DNA of 52,325 nucleotides, from positions 1 through 52,325 of the forward strand of contig MCFL01000175.1 in NCBI GenBank assembly GCA_002102555.1, written 5' to 3'. The position numbers were made by a program, and so were the translations under genes. The DNA is from Catenaria anguillulae PL171. Taxonomy: Eukaryota; Blastocladiomycota; Blastocladiomycetes; Blastocladiales; Catenariaceae. Position 1 is the first letter of the stretch; every line of letters starts with the position of its first letter. Under the pieces are notes generated by a model. The model saw nothing but the letters and a program-made list of their open reading frames with translations. It did no database searches and was not told the origin of the DNA. This document shows positions 1 through 10,000 of the stretch, piece after piece.

Positions 1-492
1 AACAGTGTTCCAGGAGCGAGCGTCGTTGGACCACGAGTATGTGAGATTGTTTTGGCGCGGGATGAGCAACTGCGGGCGCATCTCGTTGACGACAATGAAA
101 AGGCGGTCATTGCGCTGGCCGTTGGGGAACCGCCAGGTGATGTATGTGTTCTTTTCGAACTTGGTGCCGTCCGCAAAGTCGCGCTTGTAGCGGGTGATGT
201 CTGCGAGACGGACAGTCAGCTCACATAGTGCAGGGTTCAGTGGTTGAGCATGTATTAATATGCGAACCATGATGGTCTCGGGGTTGCGGTGGTCGACGGA
301 AAGCATGTCGCTGCGATCGTAAAGGCGTTCAAACTCGTTTGCGGAACAGTAATCGATGAACCTACGGGTCCACAGTCATAAGGAAAGGATATTGTGCATG
401 CGGTTGTGACTGAGACAGGTCAAACGGGACATGGCAGTGACGGCCTGTGCCAACACGGCGAAGAGGCCAAGCAAAGCGAGAATGCGAGACAT
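1..492 (-). CDS. Putative secreted protein, C-terminal part outside window
   Basis: The minus strand starts with ATG at 492 and encodes a hydrophobic signal-peptide-like leader (MSRILALLGLFAVLAQAVTA). After about 20 residues the frame is closed. It resumes at 361 after a TAG acceptor and stays open to the window edge, so an intron of about 69 bases (roughly 362-430) is inferred; its donor would be the weak GTCCCG. The mature part reads FIDYCSANEFERLYDRSD and later includes TYITWRFPNGQR, with no motif I recognise. The next gene upstream also carries a signal peptide and lies on the same strand. The family is unknown. The leader is convincing; the splice junction and the function are not settled. 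Confidence 0.5.
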
Positions 493-1228
493 GATGGTGC
501 GGGTGTGTGGAGCGTCTATTGGGTCTATAGCGAGTCTCTTGTGCGCAGGCTGGGTATGTGCCCTTGAGGTCCAAGATTTCACGGCGAGGGCAGACGGTCG
601 AGCCCCTTTATACTCTGGGCGAGCCGCTCGTTGACGGCTGCCGAGGATGTGACCCCTATTGTGGGATGTGTGAGGACAACACATGAACGTATCTCCTGAC
701 CCTGGCCGAGGAAGTGAATTCCGTAGTGGGTACATATGCACGCTTCTGGCCAAATGAGGAACTATCGAGGGAGGATCGTTGTGCAAACTGTCAACTTCAT
801 TTCGGTTTAATTATGGCAAACACTCGGCTAGCCTTGTTGACGAAAAGTTGTGTGTCTCACATGGCACGCGACCAATCGTTTTGCATCACCCAGCGCCACC
901 ACCACAATGACTGAAACGGTGTCATGTGATTCTGGCATGCTCAATTGATGAGGCAACAATGCAGGCCGAGCCCACGACAACCAACCTTGGCGGCCAAGAA
1001 ACTTCAAGTTTTACACCTCAGGCTAATCGCCAACGGCTCAGTATACCTTGAAACACTCGTTGTAACATGGGATGGATCCATGGACACATCGATTCCCACG
1101 ATATACCATGACTTGCCTTGACTCAATTATTGCGTACAGAAACAGAACTATTTATTCTATGTTGCATTGCTTCTTTGCTCGAAACAAACGAGCTCAACCA
1201 TTCATCAACAACAACGGAAATCAACTTG
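493..1228. other. Intergenic region, no gene seen
   Basis: Apart from the TATA-like motif near 606 I see no convincing coding stretch. The open frames here are short and lack coherent composition. The part next to 1229 is AT-richer and is probably the 3' untranslated region of the neighbouring minus-strand gene. Confidence 0.5.
606..612 (-). promoter_or_regulatory. TATA-box-like element
   Basis: On the minus strand this reads TATAAAG inside a GC-rich flank, about 115 bases upstream of the ATG at 492. Position and orientation suit a core promoter for the secreted-protein gene. It rests on one short motif only. Confidence 0.3.
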
Positions 1229-1795
1229 TTAACTTGTCAACTTGTCACTCGACGTGGTCACCGCCACCTCTGCTCTCTCTACATCCCGATTGTTCTGCCC
1301 GGCGGCCGTTCTTTCTGCGAGCTTTTTCGTAATGAGATTCGCCACGTAGACACGGCAACAGCACGACAGACAACCGCACACGAGCGCAAGCCCACCAATG
1401 ACAGTGATGGCCACGGCCCACGAGACGATTTCGGGCTTGCAATCGCGAGTCCACCATGGCTTTTGCTGCTGTGTTCCATCCTCAATGAAGACACATCCAT
1501 CGAGACGGTCCGGGGCCGGGCCAGAGGCGGGCCGGAACGCCCAGCTACCATATGTCCCGTTGAAGAAGGCGGGCTGGTCGCGTTCTGTTGCGATATCGTG
1601 ATGGATGGGAGGTGCGAACAAGGAGGTGTGAGAGTTGGATCATCAGAAGATAATGAATGCGGGGGAGCGAGGATGCATACCAAAAAACGGAACGGCGGGG
1701 CGTGGTACATTGGCTAGGGTGGGAGTCGCTAGAGCGAGGATGACCACAAGGAGCGGCATGATTTGTGTCAAGCTGGACGGGTGGAGGTTGGCCAT
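1229..1795 (-). CDS. Small single-pass membrane protein with signal peptide
   Basis: Two exons, 1681-1795 and 1229-1584, are joined by a 96-base intron (GTATGC donor, CAACAG acceptor) that keeps the frame, giving about 156 residues. The N-terminus is a signal peptide (core MPLLVVILALATPTLA). A short luminal or extracellular part holds NGT, a possible N-glycosylation site. It is followed by one membrane helix (WAVAITVIGGLALVCGC), a cysteine cluster (CLSCCC) that could be palmitoylated, and a hydrophilic tail ending in KLTS. This layout is that of a type I membrane protein. I recognise no family. The gene follows another signal-peptide gene on the same strand. The structure is well supported; the role is unknown. 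Confidence 0.65.
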
Positions 1796-2314
1796 GGTGA
1801 CAAGGTGTGCGGCTGTTTCGCTAAATCTGTTGAGGTGCTATGGTAGACTGCTGTTGAAAGCTTTGGGAATAAGTGGGGAATGGGCTGTATATGATTTAAG
1901 GGATGCGCAGAGTGCATAGGGTGCCAGTGGGAATAAGTGTTTACCGTGAGCGCGCATTTTGCGGTTCAGCTCAGCCAGGCAGCCTGAGGCTTAGATATGA
2001 GGCTGCTTCACCGCGACTGATATTTAAATATGTCTTGAGTGTCCTGCACATGCACGCGCGTCCATTACTTACTGTGTTTATTGGGATTTCGTGTGTGACT
2101 CGACCAGGACCAGGACCAGGACCAGCTCGCTCACTCACTCTGGCTGTGCATGAGGCCAACTCGAAGTTCAGCAAGCCGGCCGAACAGCTGATCAAGCAGT
2201 GGAGACTTAGTAATGTTATTATTAGTATGAAAACCTACCAAGTCCATGCACTCGACTCGATGCATTTGGTCATGTGCCGCTGTGCCGCCTCGCCCTGTCG
2301 CTGCACTATTCACC
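1796..2314. other. Divergent intergenic region
   Basis: This lies between the minus-strand membrane-protein gene and the plus-strand RBR ligase gene and probably carries both promoters. It includes an AT-rich patch around 2020-2035 and a hexamer repeat at 2103-2125. No gene is seen. Confidence 0.45.
2103..2125 (+). repeat. CCAGGA hexamer repeat
   Basis: About four tandem copies of a six-base unit (ACCAGG) lie in the promoter region of the RBR ligase gene. It is a simple repeat with no other evidence of function. Confidence 0.7.
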
Positions 2315-5300
2315 ATGACCCGATCACGCTCTCCGAGTCAGCAGGGCAATGCCTTTGCTCCCAATCCAAACCCCATCCCAAATCCAAATCGAGACTGGAA
2401 TCTTAATGCCTTGCCAATCACTCTCGACTCGGACTCGGACTCGGACTCTTCAGACATTGCCGTCCTCTCCCCTTCCCGTTCCCCGACTCGCTCTCTCACC
2501 AACCCCCGCCGCCGTCGACTGCCACCCAAACCGCCCACAGCCGCCGCAGCAACACCACCAACAACAAACACAATGACCATCGACATGACTGACCTGTCCA
2601 GCGACGACATTCTCCATGACCCAGCTGTATTCCCGCTCAACATCCACATGCCTCATGCATCTCACTCGCGGCCATCTTCCTCTGCCTCCAACCCATCCAA
2701 CGCATCCAATACATCCAATACATCCAATACATCCAACACATCCACCCGTCACGCCAATGCCAATCCACGTCCAACACAAATATTCGACGTCAACTCGGAC
2801 TCTGGCGACGACCTCATGTACATTGACACGACACCCCATCGACCTGCCACTCCACCCTCCACTCATACACCACCACCGCTGCCACCACGATCGAGCTCGT
2901 CGTCCTCGTCCGCATCTTCCCACGGTCCCAGCCACACCTCACCACCAATCACCCTGTTGGACGGCGATGATGACGACGACGATATCCGAATCCTGCCACC
3001 TGCCGGCGGCCTCGACCCGGTCGCCGCCGCTTGTGGCGACTGCCTGATCATGTTTCCCGACATTGATCCGTCCTTTCTCAAGCAATTTGTGGCGGACCTG
3101 TCCAACCCCGGTGCCGATCCTGCGCAGCTCGCGGCCGTGGCTGTGAATTCGTTGCTCGAGCGCAAGGAGGGGTACCCGAAGATCGACAAGGCCCTGCTGC
3201 GTGGAGCTTCGGTGGCGGCACGTGGCAAGCGCAAGCGGGACTCGAGTCGTAGCGACAGCGACGAGAACGATGAGGACGATCTAGAGATTGGCGGCGACGG
3301 AGATGGGGGTAGCGACGATGATGTGATTGACATGTCGCCAAACGCCAAAAAGCGGCGAAAGGTGGCACGGGATCGGAGGAGGGGTAAAGGTCCAGATTTG
3401 AGGCAGCATCAGCCCAATTTGAAGTTGACGGATGCGTACCGGTCGTCTTGGTATGCACTGCTTTGTCATCCTGATTTTCTCAGTCAAAATGTCTCACAAC
3501 CCATTTTGTTTCCGCTGGTCGCAGTTTACACGTCCTGCAATCCGAATTCCCGACAGTGCCCATGTCGTATGTGCAAACCGTCCTCGCTCGGCACCACGGC
3601 CAATACGTCGTGTGCCATGAGGCACTCCAGGAAGCATCCGCGGCAAACCCGCCGCCTTACAAGCCGATTCGCCCGCGCAGGGTGTGTCCGCACACACGGT
3701 GCGGCATGGACCCGTTACTCAAGGAGCACGTCGAGTGGTTGGTAGACACAAAAAGTATGCTGCGCCTTGAGTTTTTTTTTTTTTTTTTTTCGATCCTGGG
3801 TGCACGTTTGGTCTCACTCCTCGTCTTGCCTTGTGACTTGTGTGTGTATCTAGAGCACGAGCAACATGTTGCGCTTGCTGCAAAACAAGCCGAGCAGGAA
3901 CTCGAGCAAGCCAAACTCTCTGGCCTTGCCCTGGAATGCGGATGTTGCTTCGACACATACCTGCCGCGCGACCTCGCCTCGTGCCTCGACGGCCACCTTT
4001 TCTGCCTGGAATGCCTCCGCGGGGCTCTTTCATCTGCCGTGGGCGACCGCAAGGCAAAGCTCATGTGCATGTCCATGGACGTGTGCCAGTTTGGATTTGC
4101 ACGCGCCGAGCTCGTGCGTGCGTGCAAGAAGGAAAACCCGAAATTGCTCAAGGCGTGGGATCGGCTCGTGGCCGAAACGTCAGTCAAGGGTGCCGAGATT
4201 GATGGCCTTGTGCTGTGCCCGTTTTGCGATTATGGTGCCGTGACCGTAGAGGGACAGACCGTGTTTGCGTGCGAGGCGTGTGGCAGGGAGAGTTGCGTGC
4301 GGTGTCGAAAGGAGCCGCATGTGCCATTGACGTGTGATGGTTCGTACTTTCTTCCTCTTCCCCTTTCTCATTTCGTGCGTGTGCGTGCCTGTTAGGGGAA
4401 ACGTCTCACTCGAGAGAATCGATTCAACAGAGGCGGAAAAGAAGAGGCTTGAGGACGACAAATTGTCCCTCAAGCATCGGGTCGAGGAGGAAATGACCAA
4501 TGCACTGGTGCGCAATTGCCCGAAATGTGGAGTGCCGTCGTTCAAGACTGAAGGGTGCAACAAAATGACGTGCACCTGTGGGCAAAGTGCGTCTCTGTTC
4601 CTTTTCCGGTCTTTGGCAAGGTTCATCCACTGACCCAATGTGTCTCCCCATGTCCAGAAATGTGTTACGTGTGCCGCAAACCCATCTCTGATTATTCTCA
4701 CTTTGACCAATCCGCACGGTCCAATGTCGTTGGAAGTTCGTCAACGTCTGCTTAGCGCGTCCCTTTTTCTCGGGCTGCATTGACTAACCGCATTCCAAAC
4801 AACCCATATCCACAGAGGACGGTAAGTGTCCACTATGGGACGATACCGCGCAGCGAAACCACGCCGATGTCAGCGAGGCCGAAAAACGCGCCTTGGAAGC
4901 CCTCAAGCAAGAAAACGGCGACTTGGATCCAGAAGACCTCAACATAGGCGGCGTTGCCGGCCGTGCACCCCCGCCGCCGCCCGCCCGACAACCGGTTCCA
5001 TTTGGTGGCGCCCCCTTTCGTGATGTGATGTTTGGGGTGGCCGGCCAGCCCGCGCAACCAGCAGTCGCGCCGCCGCCGCCGGCCGTGCCTGCAAGGATCA
5101 ATTTGGACGAGCACATGGCGAGGATCCGTGAGCTGGCAATGCAACGGCCTGACGGGGCAGCGCAAGGTCAGGCTCCGGCTCCGGCGCCGCCGGCGAGGAT
5201 CAACCTAAATGAGCACATGGCAAGGATGCGTACGGCGGCAGCGCAGCCCATTCCGCAGTGGATGCAAGCAGCGGGCGCGGCAGGGGGTGGAGGTGGTGGT

Positions 5301-5480
5301 GGCGGTGGTGGGGCAGCACCAGCTGGGTTTGGGTTTGGGTTTGGCGGAGTTGGCGCGATGATGCAGTTGCCAGCTCAGCAGCAGATGCAACCGCCGCCGC
5401 CGGTGCGGCAGCAGCAGCAGCACGTGGCAGCACAAGCGCCAGAACCGCCCGCGAGGAAGAAAAAGTTTCGGCGCAAGTAG
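2315..5480 (+). CDS. RBR-type E3 ubiquitin ligase, RNF216/TRIAD3-like
   Basis: Six exons fit in frame: 2315-3450, 3525-3754, 3854-4339, 4431-4586, 4658-4735 and 4816-5480, giving 916 residues. The first ~235 residues are Ser/Pro/Asp-rich and disordered. A CUE-like stretch follows (DCLIMFPDIDPSFLKQF). RING1 starts near residue 483 (CGCCFD), the IBR near 576 (CPFCDYG) and RING2 near 646 (CPKCGVPSFKTEGCNKMTC, then MCYVC). The catalytic cysteine of RING2 is expected in the CTC segment, and the CPLWDD motif after RING2 matches animal RNF216. The tail is Pro/Gln/Gly-rich, holds two ARINL-EHMAR repeats and ends in a basic KKKFRRK. RBR ligases pass ubiquitin through a RING2 thioester, and animal RNF216 favours K63 chains. 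The alignment LTCD-EAEKK across the third intron fixes that junction. A second, shorter RBR relative lies at 20.3 kb. Confidence 0.88.
2689..2743 (+). repeat. Nine-base coding minisatellite (Ser-Asn-Thr)
   Basis: Tandem copies of a nine-base unit close to AATACATCC encode repeated NTS/SN in the disordered N-terminus of the RBR ligase. The central copies are nearly identical, which suggests recent slippage or unequal exchange. Confidence 0.75.
3772..3790 (+). repeat. Run of 19 T in intron 2 of the RBR ligase gene
   Basis: A 19-base T homopolymer sits mid-intron (3755-3853), well upstream of the TAG acceptor, and could act as an unusually long pyrimidine tract. The exact length is likely to vary or be misread. 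Confidence 0.8.
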
Positions 5481-7061
5481 TCCATGATTTCGCATGGTGG
5501 CGTTTGTGTAGCATACGATAACCGTGCCAAGCATGCACTTGTGGTGTTCGGTTGTCATGTGGCTCATGTCAGAATTCAGGCCGTCTCAAACTTGCAGCAT
5601 CGTGATGTGAAGTTGAACATTAATGTATGCTGCATACATGAGAACACGGCATCCTCGCGAGACCTTCGGCAATTGCTGGTCCAACTTGACTGCCAACCCC
5701 TCCATCGCAGACGCACCTACCAGGCTGATTCGAGTATTTCGTTCCCACACAATCTCGACGCGCCAGCGTCTCTGGTTGCTGCGCCTGGCAAACCTCCCTA
5801 GGTGGCCACGACTGAGGGCGCACCCCCGCACGACCTCCATTAGTCCCAGTATTCCCGCCTTCGTCAAGAACCTCAACGGGCTCGATACCCTGACCCCCAC
5901 TGTCTGCGTCGTGGTCGCAGCCACCAAAATCCAAAACTTGTGGTCGGTGCGCGTCGGCAGCGACCCTGGCTCGGGTATGAGGCCGTCATCCCATGTCCCA
6001 CTCAAGCCCACTTTTGTGCAGGTCGTCCTCAGCAGTCGGCATTGCGGTCATTTACCCTGCTTGAAGTCCGTCTAGGCCAGGCGTGAATAATAACCTGTCG
6101 TGCGCACCGACGCCGGTCACACACGCCTCGAAACTGCCGCCCACCAGCGAGTCTGTGTTGTGGTATCGCACCCGACTTTGTATTCCAATCCAAACCTGTC
6201 GTTGCCGATAGTCTCGAAAGCAGTCCAATTCTCGGCTATTTTTTCAACCGCAGCAGCGTGTGGCTGACTGCAGATCCGTGTCGGTGTCGGGAGATGGTGT
6301 TGATCCGCTTTCAAAACACTCCACGAAAAACAGAGAATCAAGGGCCGTATTCATCATACGACTGGTCCATTTAATATCTGTCACAACGACACTTTGAGCA
6401 AACAGTTAGCAATACCTTTTCCGTCGTATCTCCATCCTTTCTTGTCCAGAAGCGACCCCGATCCGCCTCCTCGGTACGCCCACAGCTTTGGTTCACCCCG
6501 CCCTTGCCTGTTGATCATTGAGCAGATGGATTGCCCGCTGGCCCCTCCCTGCTCAGGTACTGGCAGTGTTGGCAGATCCGGGTAGACTTGACATGCCCCA
6601 CTTCAGTTCTCTGCTGTGGGCTCAGCATGTGCACCCACCGTTTTTCTCAAGACCCGGCTTTCGCCAGTGCATTTCCCGAACGCAGGAGCATCGGCGACCC
6701 GTTCCATTTCATAAACGCCATCTTGACTGGACTCACTTGCTTGTGCTGTGCTTGACTGTATAGGCATTGTCCGCTTCATCGTGCGATTCCGAGCGGCATT
6801 TCGGGCTCGCGTGACACCTGGGTTGTGATCCGCCGTCGGCAGCAAGCACCCATCTTGCATTGGTCGTTCGGTGACACTGCTTCGCCACGCATTTGCAAGA
6901 ACTGAACTTTGGAGTGCGCGCCACTTGGGGGCTTCAAAAACACGACAAGTCGGCAGTCCGACCAAAACAAAAACAAAAACGACCAAGCGCACACTTGCAA
7001 CCTTCCACTGTCTGTCGCCCCTCACCTAGCGTTGACTGGCGCAATCATCCTTTTGCCCAAG
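5481..7061. other. 1.6-kb intergenic region with weak ORFs
   Basis: A plus-strand frame at 5623-6075 (150 codons) and overlapping minus-strand frames at 5586-6011 are open, but neither shows a recognisable domain, clear splice partners or strong compositional support. One could be an uncharacterised gene or a decayed one. The segment 6900-7061 precedes the pseudo-DEAD-box gene and probably holds its promoter and leader. Confidence 0.4.
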
Positions 7062-10000
7062 ATGATGCTTGGGTTCCGGCTCACGGGTCGAAAGTCCCAA
7101 AAGTCGGGCAGCAGCTCATCTTCTTCGTCATCGTCAACAACAACCTCGACCTCGGCAGCGGCGACGACTGCTTCCTCCTCAGCAGCCTCGACGCTCGGGA
7201 CCGGATCGGCGGCCCAAAAAGCCAGCGGAGACAAGAATTGTGGACCCACGTCGCCTAAAGTCGCACCAGCCCCCATTCCGCCCTCACCCACCTCTGCCCC
7301 TCTCCACGCTTCTGCTCCCGTCGTCCCACCCGCGGCCCATCCGGCAAATGCTGCGCGTCCGCTTCCAAACCTTGTGATCCAACCACCGCCCGTCCCACCA
7401 AAACACGGATCGCTCCCCGCCGGCCCCTCAACTGGCCAACCACCACCCACCTCGTCGATCCACACCCAACCCGACCGAGACCCGCACACCTCGGCCGCCG
7501 ACGCCGACGCAGTCACCGAACAGTCGCTTGCAAACATGGCTGCGCGCCTGACTTTAGATGATGACGACGATCCCTTCAACGCTAAACCATCGTCAGCGTC
7601 GTCCCTTGCCTCGCCTCCAGCCGTTGGTGCGCATGCCTCGGATATGGAATCGGTGATCCGCGCTTGGCACAATTTGCCCAATACCCAGATGCACTCGCCG
7701 CTACACGCGGATCAGACACCGTTTTCAGGACACCAGCCTGGCCAGCAACAGCAGCAGCCTCGGTCGGCATATCCAACGCCATCAGCGTCACAGGTACAGT
7801 CGCCAGAGTACCATCGTTTGCACGGGCCAACAGCGCCGCATATGGGGTCGCCGCAGGAACATCATTTGCCTCACTCTACCCAAGGCGCGTTTCAAGATTC
7901 AATGGCTGCCTCTCGTCAAAGGTCTCAGTCTGGAGCATCCACTAGTGGTGCGCATCAACAGCCGCAGATGGAAGCATTTCCATCAATTGCTTCCAGCTTG
8001 CCCTCGAGTCGCCGGTCCACAATCAACCAGTCCATGCCCACGTCGCCGCACCTGGCTGCATACCAGCAGCAACAACAGCACCATCCGGGCATTCACGCGC
8101 CGCCCCCAAATCAACATGGTCACTACTATTCCCCGCATCACCCATTGCCCGGAGCTGACTCTGAACCGCAGCCGCTGCTCGCCTCCCCCGCTGAATCATT
8201 CGAGCTCGGGTCCGATGACGCGCTCCTCAGCTATCACCACGGACAATTTGTCGATCTGACGCGCAGTTTGCCCCGGCACCAACTTGCCGGTCCACCGTCT
8301 ACATCCTCACTGCACCATCAGCATGCACATTCGGGATCCACGCCGCCGCAGCCACCTTCTCAAGGGCAGCAGCAACATCAACAACAACAACAGCAGCAGC
8401 AGCAGCAGCAGCAAGGCGCGCATCCAAATCTGGTCCGGTCGAGATCGACGCCGTACTTGAGCCGCCAAGTCAACTTGGGCATGATTCCATCGGCACACTC
8501 CAGCAGCTTGAGGCTGTCCATGACCATGGACGACGACACAGATTATTTGGCGGCGGCGGCAGAGATGGAAGCGGCGGACGCGGCCGCCCAGCACCATCAT
8601 CGCCAGCAACAGCAATATCAACAGCAGCACCAAGGCCACTATGGTGGGGGAAGCAGCGGCCCAGGCGGTGTACCAAGCATTTATGGTCCCTCGTCTTCTT
8701 TGTCGTTGGCAAGGGAGGGTGCGGGAATGTATCCCGGCTCACTTCCGCCAATCACGGGCAACCGCGGCGGCAGTTTCAGCGCCGGTCCACGGTTTGTTGA
8801 CCCCATGCTCGGCGGCAACAACGCCAATGCCAGCCCTGGTGCACCTTCCGATCCGGCGTACTATTCTGGCCCGCCAAGCAACCGAAGTTCCATGCACATG
8901 GAGCACCTGGAACCGTTTCCAAGCATGGGCCCCAGCGGCAACCCGTCCGCCACACAAAGCCCGTACTACTCGGCACACCCGACGCCGCATCACTCGCCGC
9001 CGACGCCGCTTGGCGCGCGCGCGCCGCCGTCATACGACGAAATGTACCTCAACACGCCTCCGCGTGGGCCACCGTACGAGCCCGGATTTGGCAGTGGCGG
9101 CGGTGGTGGATACCCGTACAACACTCACCAGCACCACCACAACCCGTACGGCAGTGACACAAGTGGCTACGCGGGAAGCACTGGCCCGCACCAGTACTCT
9201 GTCGACCCCTTTGGCCTTGGTCCCTCAGCATTGCGTCCACGCTCGTTTTCCGCTACGGCTGCACCGCTCGGGTACGCCGCCAAGGACCAACACGCGTCGC
9301 GTGCATCTTCGCCGAACACAGCCAACAACAGACCGTACATGCCCGGCATGGGCATGTTGCCTGCGGCGGCCGCATCGGCCGTGGATTTGGCACGGGCCGC
9401 GCAAGGACATCATCCCGGGAGTGGCTTTCCGGGATACCAGCAGCTTGCGCATTCGGTCCATGGATCTCCACATGCAGCGCATTTGGGCCCGCCAATGGGA
9501 CTTCATGCTCAGCAACAGCAACAATATCGGCACCTCTCCATGCTCAACGGGCCCATTTCCGCTGCGCCCATGCCGTTGCCTGGCGGGTCGCCGGTTTCGT
9601 CACACCTGCATCACCATGGCGCGCCACCATCGCTCGGACAAAATGCAAGCAGTGCGAATGTTGCAGCCGCAGCTGCAGCGGCCGTCGCCGCGGCCGTGGT
9701 TGCTGCCAAGGATGCGTCTTCGTCTGCCTCGGTGACTGCTGGAACCTTCCAATTTGCTGTTCCAACCATGCCACCGACGTTGCTCCCTTCGCTACAAGCC
9801 ATGTCTGGATGGGCCGCATCGAGGATTCACTTGCACACGCTCAAAATGGCGTCGCAGTATCCAATGTACCTGTCGATTCTGGGCGGCGACCACGTCGATT
9901 TCCAGTTTGGGTTTCCCATCGCTGCGTCCAATCCCAATGGCGCTGCGAGTACGTCCGCCGCCAATGGCGGGAACATGTCGCCAACGGTCCCGAGCCCGAG

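Noticed and set aside
2689-2743. The nine-base tandem repeat as a CRISPR-like array
   Set aside because: The units are contiguous without spacers and encode Ser-Asn-Thr in frame within a gene.
3772-3790. The T19 run as the tail of a retroposed element
   Set aside because: It lies inside a well-supported intron with no element body or target-site duplication beside it.
5586-6075. Overlapping open frames on both strands in the 5.5-7.1 kb gap as a real gene
   Set aside because: No domain, start or splice evidence favours either strand, so I left it as an uncertain region.
7022-7681. A 219-codon minus-strand frame opposite the start of the pseudo-DEAD-box gene
   Set aside because: Its Ala/Gly/Val/Glu-rich composition mirrors the Ser/Ala/Pro-rich coding strand and it has no recognisable domain.
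8641-9735. A 364-codon open frame overlapping the pseudo-DEAD-box gene in another frame
   Set aside because: It is rich in Arg and Thr as expected from frame-shifted reading of GC-rich, repetitive codons. It has no domain, and the main frame is longer, continuous and holds the helicase motifs.
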